From Sphingobacteriaceae bacterium (lineage in GTDB: Bacteria; Bacteroidota; Bacteroidia; UBA7662): a DNA stretch of 64,000 nucleotides. Made by a program: the position numbers and the translations under genes. Location of the stretch: contig JAUXNJ010000031.1 in NCBI GenBank assembly GCA_030682795.1, positions 62,001-126,000 of the forward strand, in the 5' to 3' direction. The notes under the pieces are model-generated. The model did not search any database. It was not told the origin of the DNA and saw only the letters and a list, made by a program, of their open reading frames with translations. Positions 1-8,965 of the stretch are shown here, in pieces (positions within the stretch are counted from its first letter, which is position 1; every line of letters begins with the position of its first letter).

Positions 1-392
1 CGGTTCATGAGCTTCAGATCCTCCTCCCGAAAACTTTGGATGCCGATGCTCAGGCGATTTACAGGCGATTCATGCAATACATTGAGGGTGTAGAGGTCTA
101 AGTCATCGGGATTCGCCTCCAAAGTAATTTCCGCCTGCGGATGTACACTGAAATTTTTATGGATGGCGGTAAAAAGGGCATCAAGCTCCTTTTCGGTTAA
201 CAAAGATGGTGTGCCACCCCCAAAATACACACTGCTGAGCTGCTCGCCAGCCAAATAACCTTGCTGCAGCTCCAGCTCCTGCACCAAGGCCGCCAAAACC
301 GCCTCACGCTGCTGTAAAAGCGTGCTGAAGTGGAAGTCACAATAGTGACAAGCCTGTTTGCAGAAAGGAATGTGAAGGTAGAGTCCCGCCAT
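1..392 (-). CDS. hemW: HemW-like radical SAM protein, N-terminal part (cut by window edge)
   Basis: The minus strand is open from an ATG at 392 to the window edge, giving the first ~130 residues. The protein begins MAGLYLHIPFCKQACHYC, which carries the CxxxCxxC cluster that binds the radical-SAM [4Fe-4S] centre. It continues with YFGGGTPSLL and EANPDDL, then RLSIGIQSF, the usual order of motifs in the HemN/HemW family. HemW is a heme chaperone often misannotated as oxygen-independent coproporphyrinogen oxidase. True HemN has a longer N-terminal extension before the CxxxCxxC motif; here the motif starts at residue 10, which favours HemW. The C-terminal half lies outside the window. Confidence 0.9.
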   Translation of the reverse strand, partial: MAGLYLHIPFCKQACHYCDFHFSTLLQQREAVLAALVQELELQQGYLAGEQLSSVYFGGGTPSLLTEKELDALFTAIHKNFSVHPQAEITLEANPDDLDLYTLNVLHESPVNRLSIGIQSFREEDLKLMN

Positions 393-410
393 AAAGACGC
401 AATTTACGAC

Positions 411-1508
411 TCAGCGTACATTCTTGCGACGGTTGCGTTGATAATCGTGGAAAACAAACTCTCCTAAGCCCTTCAAGCTGCTGTAAAAGGCCTTGCCCTG
501 ATTGGCCTCGGTAAACTGCTGCACAAAATTCTGCAAATACGGATCTTGGGCAATCATGAAAGTGGTGATGGGGATTTTGAGTTTGCGGGCTTGCTGGGCC
601 AGACTGAGGCAGCGATTCACAATCTTCACATCCAATCCAAAGCTATTTTTATAGTACTCATCCCCTTCCTTCAGGCAGCTCGGCTTGCCGTCGGTAATCA
701 TGAATATTTGTTTGTTGGGATTTTTTCGTCTCCGCAGCATGTCCATGGCCAGCTCCAAACCCGCAACGGTATTGGTATGAAAGGGTCCCACTTGCAAATA
801 AGGCAAATCTTTCACTTCAATAGGAAAGGCATCGTCGCCAAAGGCCAAAATATCGAGGGTGTCTTTGGGATATTTGCGCATGATCAACTCACTCAAAGCC
901 ATGGCCACCTTTTTAGCCGGGGTGATGCGGTCTTCGCCGTATAAAATCATGGAATGCGAAATATCGATCATGAGCACGGTACTGGCTTGGGCGTCGTGTT
1001 GGGTTTCTACCACTTCGAGGTCGTCCATGGTGAGACTAAACTCCTCGATACCGTGGTTCATGTACGCATTCTTAATCGAATCGGTAAAGTCGATTTGCTC
1101 CATGCCATCGCCAAAACGATAGGCCCTGCGATCGGCGGTGCTTTCTAAGCTGTTTCCGGTAAAGGTGGTGTGGTGACTCCCGCGACCAGCACGCTTTAAC
1201 TTGCCAAAAATCTCTTCCAAACTACGACTGCGCAGGCTTTGCTCGGTTTTAGCCGTTAACTGTTGCACGCCTTGCGGATCGTCTTTGATATAGCCCTTGC
1301 GCTTTAGATCCTCTATAAAGTCACCCATGCCGTATTTGTCGTCGGTGAGTTTGTACTGCTTGTCCAATTCATTCATCCAAGCAAGTGTTTCAGGTACATC
1401 GCCTGAGGTATATTGAATGAGCTCTAAGAAAATGTCCAGCAATTTCTCAAAAGGTGTTTTGTCGCTGCCTTCCTGGGGAACATAATCGCTAAATCGGAAA
1501 CCTTTCAT
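411..1508 (-). CDS. VWA-domain protein, probable partner of a MoxR-like AAA ATPase
   Basis: A soluble 365-residue protein with no signal peptide. Residues 1-175 are a charged helical region. A von Willebrand factor A domain begins near residue 177, with a complete MIDAS metal-site signature DISHS at 182-186 and later FGDDA and ITDGKPS segments. Proteins of this layout in Bacteroidota usually work with a magnesium-chelatase/MoxR-type AAA ATPase. The matching ATPase in this window is at 10729-12201, about 9 kb away, so the pair is not adjacent. The substrate is unknown; the family is generally linked to metal insertion or to assembly and maturation of complexes. The gene lies 18 bases downstream of the hemW start on the same strand. 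Confidence 0.75.
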   Translation of the reverse strand: MKGFRFSDYVPQEGSDKTPFEKLLDIFLELIQYTSGDVPETLAWMNELDKQYKLTDDKYGMGDFIEDLKRKGYIKDDPQGVQQLTAKTEQSLRSRSLEEIFGKLKRAGRGSHHTTFTGNSLESTADRRAYRFGDGMEQIDFTDSIKNAYMNHGIEEFSLTMDDLEVVETQHDAQASTVLMIDISHSMILYGEDRITPAKKVAMALSELIMRKYPKDTLDILAFGDDAFPIEVKDLPYLQVGPFHTNTVAGLELAMDMLRRRKNPNKQIFMITDGKPSCLKEGDEYYKNSFGLDVKIVNRCLSLAQQARKLKIPITTFMIAQDPYLQNFVQQFTEANQGKAFYSSLKGLGEFVFHDYQRNRRKNVR

Positions 1509-1554
1509 GCAGGTAGAAACAACAAATGGAAGCTAAAAGTTACGGGTTAAAAAC

Positions 1555-1582
1555 AAAAAAGCCCGGACGAACCGGGCTTTTG
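1555..1582 (-). terminator. Rho-independent terminator after gldN
   Basis: A perfect 6-bp stem GCCCGG/CCGGGC at 1561-1566 and 1572-1577 with a five-base loop is flanked by A-runs on the plus strand. Read on the minus strand the stem is followed by TTTTTTGTTTTT. It lies 18 bases past the gldN stop and closes the gldKLMN transcript before the VWA gene. Confidence 0.85.
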
Positions 1583-1595
1583 TAATAAGTTGGAA

Positions 1596-2417
1596 TTAAT
1601 ATTCCCAAAGAGCTTGCTCGAAATCTACAATCTGATATTTGATACGATCGGCTTCCACCAAAATATCGCGACCAGCGGCGTAGTCTTCAATACGCAAATC
1701 CTTTACGTTAGATTCTTTGTAGATGTAGCTGCTGAACATGCGGCGGATAAAAATATCGTCAAACGACATTTTCTGACCATCGTTTCTCCAGTTGAACACC
1801 TCAGAATTCGCCAAAATGTTGCGGATGGCTGGGTAATACACCCAGAACATGGCCGTTTGACCAACAATTTGTCCTTCCGACTTCAAATTAATCACAGGAG
1901 CAACCGCAATAATGCGTACTACCATGGTAGAAATCTGCTTGTCGAATACCCATTCTTCTTTGATACGAATAGCTACCGCGTCGTTTGGATTGAATTCTGT
2001 TTTTTCAATTTTTTGCTCAGGGAGCAAAGTAATTGGGTTGGTTACCAAGAGGGTATCGGTGCTTTCCAAAGTGGCCAAAACTTCATCCGAAGTGATGGCA
2101 TTTTCAGGAAACAACTCTTCAGTTTTGAACAGATAACCTTCCAATTCACCACTTTTCAAAGCTGCAATCAGCACATTGATGAACATGCTTTTGGGATAGG
2201 TGAATACCAGATTTGGCTTTTGGTTCAAATCTAGCACACGCAAAATGTTCCAGCTGTACATTACGTCAGCTTCACGAATCGGCGCCAAAGGAATTGGCGG
2301 ACGTTTCTTAAACTTTTCACGCTTATAAGCTCCATCCACAATTTCCATGGGCTGTGTTTGTGCGTTCACCTCACCGGCGAGCAGCAATACACAAAAGGCG
2401 ATTAACAGCTTTTTCAT
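1596..2417 (-). CDS. gldN: GldN, type IX secretion system ring component
   Basis: A 273-residue protein with a cleavable signal peptide (MKKLLIAFCVLLLAGEVNAQ) followed by a periplasmic domain. It contains DVMYSWNILRVLDLNQKPN and a later DAVAIRIKEEWVFDKQ segment, typical of GldN/PorN. GldN associates with the GldK lipoprotein to form the large periplasmic, outer-membrane-linked ring of the T9SS. It is the last gene of gldK-gldL-gldM-gldN, six bases after gldM, and is followed by a strong terminator. The assignment rests on sequence features together with the invariant gene order. Confidence 0.92.
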   Translation of the reverse strand: MKKLLIAFCVLLLAGEVNAQTQPMEIVDGAYKREKFKKRPPIPLAPIREADVMYSWNILRVLDLNQKPNLVFTYPKSMFINVLIAALKSGELEGYLFKTEELFPENAITSDEVLATLESTDTLLVTNPITLLPEQKIEKTEFNPNDAVAIRIKEEWVFDKQISTMVVRIIAVAPVINLKSEGQIVGQTAMFWVYYPAIRNILANSEVFNWRNDGQKMSFDDIFIRRMFSSYIYKESNVKDLRIEDYAAGRDILVEADRIKYQIVDFEQALWEY

Positions 2418-2423
2418 TGGATA

Positions 2424-4010
2424 TTAATTTAAACCGTAAGTGACGGGATTCAGTTTACGGGTAACTTTATCTGGACCAATCGCCTTAACATCATCAAAGA
2501 TAAAACGATCTCCTGGTTTTGCATTACGAATGATTGCAGCAGCTTGTGGGCTGTATATTGCTCCTGTTACAGTAACCACTTGGGGGTCTTGACGTGGTGC
2601 AATATAAATCATTCGGAAACTCTGTATTTCAAAGCGCAAGTCAAAAACAAAGTCTTTTAACAAGGCAATCATACCACCCTGAGCTTTAAACTGGGCTGTT
2701 CCAATTTGACCACCATCTAAACCACCTACAGTAGCAATAGGATCTGGCACATATTTCACACGGAACTTCGACGAACCCAACACACCCGTTGGCTTGCCAT
2801 CAGGCCCTTTACCACGAACGTCAACTGTGAGTTCACCAGGCTGGTTTACTTTGACAATATAACTTCCATTCGAGCCAGTGATACTACCAGCTGTCATAGA
2901 GGGCAACAAATTAGCAGGTGTGATACCAGGAGCAGAAATCGACACAGGATTGTCTACACCTATGTAAAACACATTCATTTTATCGGGAGAAATAACGGCT
3001 GCCGGCTTGGCAACTGTATATTCACTCGAAAATGGATATTTAGTTTCCTCTCCTGTTCCAGGGTTCTTCACAACAATGAATCCACCCCACTTTTTAATGC
3101 CTTCATTTGAGGCCCTAACTTTGTAGCGACCCAAGCCCCCTTCAACAGGCACCGTACCACCACCTTCGAGGCGGATGTCCAAGGCCTGACGGCTGTCGTA
3201 GGCAACCAACAATACGTCGGCTTCGTACTCCTGACCAGTCAATACATAGTTCGACTTGGCAATAACTTTCGCTTCGAGGTTATCGAATTTGAAAGATGCC
3301 GCATCAATTGCTCCTAATAAATAGGCAACCACTTCGGTCTCTGTATTGCGAATATCGCTTTCAAACTTACTAAAAAGTGTAATCACACCCGACAATGGCA
3401 TGTCGCCAAAGTTCGATTGTAACCAGTTCTTTTTCACATTAGAACCTGTGCTAGGAGCCGGATCCTTGGCCTCTTCAACATATATTTTCACCTTTGAACG
3501 GTCATTCGCAGGTAATACATTCAAAACAGCTTGGCGATACGCATTAATTTTATTCATTAACTCTACGCCTCTTTCGCTTCTGCCTTCAGGATTTACCAAC
3601 ACTTGTGAACTGATGTCGATGTTACCGTCTTGAATTACGGTTCTAACACCTTGCTCAACTTTGTAGTCACCTTCGTCCTCTTCTCCGTTCTTATTACCGC
3701 CTAAATCAATCATTTCAGATTTGATTGCACGGATATAAGTTAACATAGCTTCTGATTCGCGTTTCACGATCATGGCCTTGTCGTAGCTCTCTTTGGTTTT
3801 ACCCGGCTCATCTTTCATCTTGGCATCAAATGCAGCATACAAAGCCACATTTTTCTGCTCGATGGATACGTTGGTATCTTCTAAGCTCTGGTTGATCATG
3901 GCAAAGGCTTTCAAAATCTCAGCCGATACATTCAGTGCTAACATGGCTGTTAGTACCAAATACATCATATTGATCATTTTCTGCCTGGGCCCTAGATTTC
4001 CTCCTGCCAT
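2424..4010 (-). CDS. gldM: GldM, type IX secretion motor and periplasmic shaft protein
   Basis: A 528-residue protein with a short cytoplasmic N terminus (MAGGNLGPRQKMINMMYLV), one transmembrane helix near residues 15-37 and a long periplasmic region expected to form the four-domain GldM dimer. Arg9, reported as functionally important in the GldL-GldM motor, is present. GldM couples proton flow through the GldL ring to the trans-periplasmic part of the secretion machine. The gene lies 27 bases after gldL and 6 bases before gldN, so translation is probably coupled. Nothing in the reading frame suggests truncation. Confidence 0.95.
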   Translation of the reverse strand: MAGGNLGPRQKMINMMYLVLTAMLALNVSAEILKAFAMINQSLEDTNVSIEQKNVALYAAFDAKMKDEPGKTKESYDKAMIVKRESEAMLTYIRAIKSEMIDLGGNKNGEEDEGDYKVEQGVRTVIQDGNIDISSQVLVNPEGRSERGVELMNKINAYRQAVLNVLPANDRSKVKIYVEEAKDPAPSTGSNVKKNWLQSNFGDMPLSGVITLFSKFESDIRNTETEVVAYLLGAIDAASFKFDNLEAKVIAKSNYVLTGQEYEADVLLVAYDSRQALDIRLEGGGTVPVEGGLGRYKVRASNEGIKKWGGFIVVKNPGTGEETKYPFSSEYTVAKPAAVISPDKMNVFYIGVDNPVSISAPGITPANLLPSMTAGSITGSNGSYIVKVNQPGELTVDVRGKGPDGKPTGVLGSSKFRVKYVPDPIATVGGLDGGQIGTAQFKAQGGMIALLKDFVFDLRFEIQSFRMIYIAPRQDPQVVTVTGAIYSPQAAAIIRNAKPGDRFIFDDVKAIGPDKVTRKLNPVTYGLN

Positions 4011-4037
4011 TATATCTGCTCTCCGATTTTAAAAAGA

Positions 4038-4814
4038 TTATACACGGGGAGCCGTCATGGCATTCAACATATTGCCATAAACAGCGTTGAGTGAACTGAG
4101 GTTTTTAGCGAGTTTCGCAATCTCGTCCTGATACTTCTGGGCATCAGCCTGAGCCGATTCCATAGAATTTAAAGCACCAGAGATGTTGCCGTAAAATTTG
4201 TTGAGCACTTGCAAATGGTTGTTGGTTTCTTTCAACTCCATTTCGTACATCGCATTTACGCTGGTAAGGTTACCCACCAAAGCCTGCAACTGAGCTGCAT
4301 AACCTTTAGCTTCTTCGTTTACTGCAGCTACCTCACCGATTACGGCAGAAGCCTCTGTTGCAGTGCGTGCAAAACCACTTACAGAAGTAGCCGCTTCGCG
4401 TACGCTCTTAGAATACTCATCGGTAGCAACCGTAGCATCAGAGATGTCGGCCATTTTACCCACGTTATTGCTCAAAGACTTGAAGCTATCGCCCAAGTTT
4501 TCGAGTACTTCTTTTCCAATGTTGGCTTCTTCGAGCATCGCGCCCAAATCACCTGAACTTGCTTTTTGTGCACGGGCTTCACCACCTGACAACTCAGGGT
4601 AAACCAGCGACCAATCCAACTCTTCATGTGGCTTTTCAAAGGCCGAAATAAAGAAGATGAGGGCTTCTGTACCCAAACCTAAGGTGAGGGCGAAATCGGC
4701 TCCTGGTAAGTGACGAATCTTAAACAGGGCACCGATGATTACGATTGCTGCGCCCCAACCATATGCATAGTTGAGTAACGACTTTCCTTTTTTGGATTGC
4801 AAAAAGCTTGACAT
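4038..4814 (-). CDS. gldL: GldL, inner-membrane proton-channel component of the T9SS motor
   Basis: A 258-residue protein with two N-terminal transmembrane helices (about residues 14-31 and 39-57) and a cytoplasmic region rich in predicted coiled coil. The intramembrane glutamate of the second helix is present (GLGTEALIFFISAFEK, Glu50), matching the proton-path glutamate described for GldL. Five GldL subunits surround two GldM helices in the known motor structures. The segment from about residue 95 to 250 is Ala/Ser/Asn-rich and helical, as in other GldL/PorL proteins. The gene sits 42 bases after gldK. Confidence 0.94.
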   Translation of the reverse strand: MSSFLQSKKGKSLLNYAYGWGAAIVIIGALFKIRHLPGADFALTLGLGTEALIFFISAFEKPHEELDWSLVYPELSGGEARAQKASSGDLGAMLEEANIGKEVLENLGDSFKSLSNNVGKMADISDATVATDEYSKSVREAATSVSGFARTATEASAVIGEVAAVNEEAKGYAAQLQALVGNLTSVNAMYEMELKETNNHLQVLNKFYGNISGALNSMESAQADAQKYQDEIAKLAKNLSSLNAVYGNMLNAMTAPRV

Positions 4815-4856
4815 GCTTAACGAATTGGTTTAAAAGTGAAAATTGGTTTTAGGTAA

Positions 4857-6113
4857 TTAAAAATCTCTGAGGTCTCTACCGAGGAAGTCCATTACACAAC
4901 GGAAACCTACGTATGACTTAGTTGAATCTTGATATTCAAATGTGCGTGTACCCGTTTGAATGAGGTAGCCCACATCTTTCCAGCTTCCACCACGAATTAC
5001 TTTGCGACGCATTACAATGTCATCCTCGTCCTTGGCTTCATACTTATAATCAGGATTTAAGTCATGTACAGTGCTGAAAGCTGATTCATCATAAGCTGTA
5101 CTGGTCCACTCCGACACATTACCCGCCATGTTGTAAATGCCATAGTCGTTCGGATTGTAACTGTAAGTTTTTACGGTGTAAAAACCACCGTCATCGGTAT
5201 AATTACCGCGACCAGGCTTGAAATTAGCAATCAAACACCCTTTGTCGTTTTTGATATATGGACCACCCCAAGGATATGGCGAGCTGCTGTGCCCTCCACG
5301 TGCGGCATATTCCCATTCAAACTCCGTAGGCAATCTAAAATCCCCTTGTTTTGATAAGCCTTTTGAGATGCGGTAAGAATTAAATAACTGGGTTCTCCAG
5401 TGACAAAAAGCCGTGGCTTGCTCCCAACTTACACCAACTGCAGGGTAATCATCGTAAGCGGGGTGCGAGAAATAATTTTGTGCCTGTGGCTCATTGTAAG
5501 AAAAAGTAAAGTCCCTCGCCCAAACAAGCGTATCAGGATATACATTCACCACTTCTGTGCGTATGAACTCTCCTCTCGGACGATTTGGATCGCGGTTATC
5601 GGCAGCTGCACGCAGGTCGAAATACTTGTAAACAAAATTGAGCTTACGAACATCCACTTCGAAGCGACCAAAAATCTGCTCGTTTTCGGGAAAATAGAGT
5701 TCCTGTAATTCGTCCAACACTGCTGGATCTGACCAGTTGAGATTTACTTTCCAGTCGATATACTCTTTTCCGTAATCATCTTCAATTACATTCCCCAGTA
5801 TGGTATGGGCCAAAGAATCACGCACCCAAAACACAAATTGGCGGTACTCATTATTGGAGATTTCAGCATCATCCATATAAAATGCCTTGATGGAGACCGT
5901 TTTGGCTTGCTGGTTTGCGTTAAAAAATACGTCTTGGTCACCTTGACCAATGGTGAACGTACCCTGATTCACGAACACTGTACCATAAGGTTCTTGCTGC
6001 GACCATTTTGGACGATCTGGAACGCCTACTAATTCGCCATTAAAACCACCTCCGCAGCTTGCCAAAGCAGCTGTCATTGCAGTAAGAGCGACTATAAATG
6101 AAATCCTTTTCAT
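4857..6113 (-). CDS. gldK: GldK, T9SS outer-membrane ring lipoprotein
   Basis: A 418-residue lipoprotein: the signal peptide ends in LASC with the lipidated cysteine at position 20. The mature part carries the formylglycine-generating-enzyme/SUMF1-like fold seen in all GldK/PorK proteins, including FTIGQGDQD, GVSWEQATAFCHWRT, RLPTEFEWEYAARGG and FRCVMDF. In GldK the fold is structural rather than enzymatic. With GldN it forms the ring on the inner face of the outer membrane. It is the first gene of the gldKLMN operon and is preceded by 159 bases of intergenic DNA that may hold the operon promoter. Confidence 0.94.
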   Translation of the reverse strand: MKRISFIVALTAMTAALASCGGGFNGELVGVPDRPKWSQQEPYGTVFVNQGTFTIGQGDQDVFFNANQQAKTVSIKAFYMDDAEISNNEYRQFVFWVRDSLAHTILGNVIEDDYGKEYIDWKVNLNWSDPAVLDELQELYFPENEQIFGRFEVDVRKLNFVYKYFDLRAAADNRDPNRPRGEFIRTEVVNVYPDTLVWARDFTFSYNEPQAQNYFSHPAYDDYPAVGVSWEQATAFCHWRTQLFNSYRISKGLSKQGDFRLPTEFEWEYAARGGHSSSPYPWGGPYIKNDKGCLIANFKPGRGNYTDDGGFYTVKTYSYNPNDYGIYNMAGNVSEWTSTAYDESAFSTVHDLNPDYKYEAKDEDDIVMRRKVIRGGSWKDVGYLIQTGTRTFEYQDSTKSYVGFRCVMDFLGRDLRDF

Positions 6114-6186
6114 GTGGGCCTTTTTTATTAAAAGCGCTTAAAATTATAAAATCCGATTGATTACAATAACTTTCTTTTCGAAATTT

Positions 6187-6203
6187 ATTGGTTTAACACC
6201 AAT
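6187..6203. promoter_or_regulatory. Inverted repeat in the porP-gldK intergenic region
   Basis: ATTGGT and ACCAAT form a perfect 6-bp inverted repeat around TTAAC, 74 bases upstream of the gldK start. The region 6114-6272 is AT-rich. A second palindrome, AAAAGG-AA-CCTTTT, lies at 6239-6252 just past the porP stop and may act as a weak transcript end. No TAnnTTTG box was found on the minus strand here. A regulator-binding role is possible but unproven. Confidence 0.3.
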
Positions 6204-6272
6204 AGGGGATGGTAAAGATATATCTAATTGTGAATATTAAAAGGAACCTTTTAAAAAAATATTGTGTGAGCC

Positions 6273-7202
6273 TTATAAAAAGCGTGGAGAACGAATGATG
6301 ACTTGCGGCTTTTCTGGGAAGGTAATATTAAAGTCGTACCCAATAAATATCTCATGCGAACCATTATTCAATCGTGCTAATCCACCGAGGTTATAATCGT
6401 ACGAATAACCAATACGTACTTTCTTACCAACATTGGCACCCACCATAAATATGGCAGCATCACCGGTTGAATAACCACCTCCGAACCAGAACTTCTCATT
6501 AAAGGTAGCCAATACATTAAAATCTGCCTGAAAAGCGGAAGCGTTTGTCTTCAACAAAGTAGAGGGCGTAATTTTAAACGACTCCCCTACTGGTATATGG
6601 TAACCCCCTGACAAGAAAAAATTTCTTTCTACGGTAAGAGCTGAGCCTGTTGTGTTGTATTCTACTTTCGGATTGTTGAGTCGGTTGCTCGACAAATTGA
6701 GATACATGTTTTCATCTGTATAATGCAAACCAAAACCAAAGTCAAAAGCCAAAGCACTCGCACGGGTATTAATTAAGAGCGGATCATTTGGATCACGTGC
6801 AACAATTTTGGTTCCGTCAAAAATGGACTGGAAGCCCCCACCATACAAGCCGATGCCCAAATTACCATTAGCCAGAGCTGTTTGATAAGCATAAGACAAG
6901 CGGAAAGTAGTTGTTGTATTAAAAAACTCTTGATCTGATGTAAACATCAATCCCAAACCTCCCCGGAGGGCCTTGATAGGCATGTGTACGCTAAAATTGG
7001 TGGTACGGGGACTAGCGTCGTTTTCGATATTCACCCACTGGTAACGTGAAATAAGAAATGTACTGATGGCGCCTCTCGAACCTGCTACCCCTGGATTGTA
7101 GAAGAAATCATTAAACATATAATGATTCCATTTGGGCTCTTGTTGTGCAAGAACCAGGTTAGCTGACAGCGTAAGTAACAAGGCAAGTAAAAGCTTTCTC
7201 AT
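6273..7202 (-). CDS. PorP/SprF-family type IX secretion outer-membrane protein
   Basis: A 309-residue protein with a signal peptide (MRKLLLALLLTLSANLVLAQ) followed by a predicted beta-barrel. The N-terminal WNHYMFNDFFYNPGVAGSRG motif is the hallmark of the PorP/SprF family, and the C terminus alternates aromatic and small residues as in barrel strands. Family members are needed for T9SS function or for surface attachment of particular cargo such as SprB. Its position directly before gldK on the same strand is the arrangement found in many Bacteroidota, and supports a core secretion role. Which member of the family it is (PorP or SprF) cannot be decided from sequence alone. Confidence 0.88.
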   Translation of the reverse strand: MRKLLLALLLTLSANLVLAQQEPKWNHYMFNDFFYNPGVAGSRGAISTFLISRYQWVNIENDASPRTTNFSVHMPIKALRGGLGLMFTSDQEFFNTTTTFRLSYAYQTALANGNLGIGLYGGGFQSIFDGTKIVARDPNDPLLINTRASALAFDFGFGLHYTDENMYLNLSSNRLNNPKVEYNTTGSALTVERNFFLSGGYHIPVGESFKITPSTLLKTNASAFQADFNVLATFNEKFWFGGGYSTGDAAIFMVGANVGKKVRIGYSYDYNLGGLARLNNGSHEIFIGYDFNITFPEKPQVIIRSPRFL

Positions 7203-7270
7203 CCAATATTCCCGTTTCTATAGTCTTTTGAAGCAACTAAATAACGGAAAGTTCACATGATAAGCAAGCT

Positions 7271-8038
7271 TTACTTGTTTACTTTTTTTATGTAGGCCTC
7301 AATGGCCATTGTCATAGAAGGCGATTCGGGCGTTGGGGCAGGGATGTCTAAGCGCAAATCATGCTCCAAAATAGCAGCGTGGGTTTGACTCCCGAAACCC
7401 GCTATACGTGTATTATCTTGTGAAAAATCAGGAAAATTCTCGAACAGGGACTTAATGCCGCTTGGACTAAAAAAGGCAAGCATATCATATTTAATATCGG
7501 CTAAATCACTCAAATCGCTTGAAACGGTTTTAAACATGACGCCTTGCTTTATTTCTATTCCGATTTTAGAGGCCTCCGCCACAAAACCACCTTTCATCAC
7601 ATCCGAACATGGCATGAGAAATTTTTCAGCCTTGTGCTTCACCATATACGGCAAAAGGTCTTCCATTTTACCATCACCGAAAAACACCTTACGCTTACGC
7701 ATCTGTATGTACTTTTGTACATACACCCCAATATTCTCAGAAATACAGAAATACTTGGTATCAATGGGCATTTCGATCCTCATTTCCTCACACATTCTGA
7801 AAAAATGATCAATTGCATTGCGACTGTTGAACAAAATAGCTGTATATTCTGCAATGTTGATTTTATCCTTTCGGAAATCACGCGCAGCTACACCCTCTAC
7901 CTTGATGAAAGGTCGGAAGTCGATTTTGATGTTGTATTTCTTGGCCAGCTCAAAATAGGGCGACTTATCGCTCTCGGGACGAGGCTGCGATACCAAGATG
8001 CTTTTTACTTTCAAATTAGGGCTCTCTGTGTTAGACAT
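7271..8038 (-). CDS. hemD: Uroporphyrinogen-III synthase (HemD) family protein
   Basis: The chosen start, MSNTESPNLKVKSILVSQPR at 8038, yields 255 residues; an upstream GTG or TTG would add only six. The protein has two alternating alpha/beta lobes typical of HemD, with SQPRPESDKSPYF at the N terminus, AILFNSRNAIDHFFR in the first lobe and LAFFSPSGIKSLFENF in the second. HemD cyclises hydroxymethylbilane to uroporphyrinogen III. In many Bacteroidota this gene sits beside a DUF4271 gene exactly as here, with an 8-base overlap. HemD proteins diverge strongly, so the enzymatic role is inferred from fold motifs and neighbourhood. Confidence 0.8.
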   Translation of the reverse strand: MSNTESPNLKVKSILVSQPRPESDKSPYFELAKKYNIKIDFRPFIKVEGVAARDFRKDKINIAEYTAILFNSRNAIDHFFRMCEEMRIEMPIDTKYFCISENIGVYVQKYIQMRKRKVFFGDGKMEDLLPYMVKHKAEKFLMPCSDVMKGGFVAEASKIGIEIKQGVMFKTVSSDLSDLADIKYDMLAFFSPSGIKSLFENFPDFSQDNTRIAGFGSQTHAAILEHDLRLDIPAPTPESPSMTMAIEAYIKKVNK

Positions 8039-8942
8039 GCAGCAGAAATTTGGCAATTACAGCTGTAGGGATTATTTCAACGGCGCAAAAATACAAAATA
8101 AAGTGGAAGGCGTGCGCTACCAATACATTTGTTACTTGGCGAATAGCATTCACATAGCGCCAAACCAAACTCAATCCCAACAAAACCAATGCACTATACA
8201 AAGAAAATTGAGCTACATGAGCCGGCGCATAATAAATAAGAGCAAGAAATAAAAGCAAAACGGGACCTAAAAGGCGATGAATCAAGAAGACTTGACTCAA
8301 ATAATAGCTCACCAGCTCACGCATTCCAAAGAGAATACCCAGTACTTTATAAAAGGCATATTTGAACAAATAGACTAAAGTTACCGCCAATAAAATTCCG
8401 GGGAGCAGCAAAGCTGTGGGCCAAGCGGCCAACTGCGCCTGTTTTTCGGTAATAAGCTGCAATAACAGCATGGCCAGTAACAAATTAAACACAAATAAGT
8501 AAATAAGCGAGCCTGCGGTGCGATTGGCCACCTGTTCGCGTGCAAACTGTAGCGCAAGCCGGTGATTGAAAAGGGCCGCCAACATACTTTTAAAATATTG
8601 TTGGTTTTTATAAATGAGTGCGGCAAGCACTAACCAAGCAGCTATTAATAGGATGAAAAAAGCATTGGCAATGGTTGGTCTTTCGATAGGTTGAAAAAAA
8701 ATACGTCCATCAATCCTCCGCTTAAAATTGGACCATTCTTTTGTAGTTAAATTAGTGGGATTGTACACCCCCATTATGCTCCCGCTAAATTGCTTCTCCC
8801 AAATTTCAGGAGATAGCATAGCGAGTGGATATAAATCAGAGTCCTTGTATATAATGGTTGTAGCCGCGCTGTCGACCTCCTGAGCCGACAAAGGCTGCAG
8901 GCCTGCTAGCAAAAGCAACATACATAGGAACAGTTTGAGCAT
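8031..8942 (-). CDS. DUF4271 multi-spanning membrane protein
   Basis: A 303-residue protein with an N-terminal signal sequence (MLKLFLCMLLLLAGLQPLSAQ), a short periplasmic segment and about five to seven transmembrane helices from residue 90 to the end. It matches DUF4271, a family restricted to Bacteroidota whose function is unknown. It overlaps the hemD-like gene, so the two are very likely co-translated. A perfect TAnnTTTG box ends five bases before its ATG, which suggests its own promoter and a leaderless transcript. Confidence 0.8.
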   Translation of the reverse strand: MLKLFLCMLLLLAGLQPLSAQEVDSAATTIIYKDSDLYPLAMLSPEIWEKQFSGSIMGVYNPTNLTTKEWSNFKRRIDGRIFFQPIERPTIANAFFILLIAAWLVLAALIYKNQQYFKSMLAALFNHRLALQFAREQVANRTAGSLIYLFVFNLLLAMLLLQLITEKQAQLAAWPTALLLPGILLAVTLVYLFKYAFYKVLGILFGMRELVSYYLSQVFLIHRLLGPVLLLFLALIYYAPAHVAQFSLYSALVLLGLSLVWRYVNAIRQVTNVLVAHAFHFILYFCAVEIIPTAVIAKFLLHV

Positions 8943-8946
8943 TCCG

Positions 8947-8954
8947 CAAAGTTA
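8947..8954 (-). promoter_or_regulatory. -7 box TAACTTTG directly before the DUF4271 start
   Basis: Read on the minus strand the bases are TAACTTTG, a full match to the Bacteroidota TAnnTTTG element, followed by four bases (CGGA) and then the ATG at 8942. No convincing -33 TTG was found. With the spacing seen at the fluoride riboswitch, transcription would begin at the A of the ATG. Confidence 0.5.
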
Positions 8955-8965
8955 ACGCTAGGTTT

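Noticed and set aside
4857-6113. GldK considered as a formylglycine-generating enzyme.
   Set aside because: The fold is shared, but the lipoprotein signal and position at the head of gldKLMN identify it as the T9SS ring protein.
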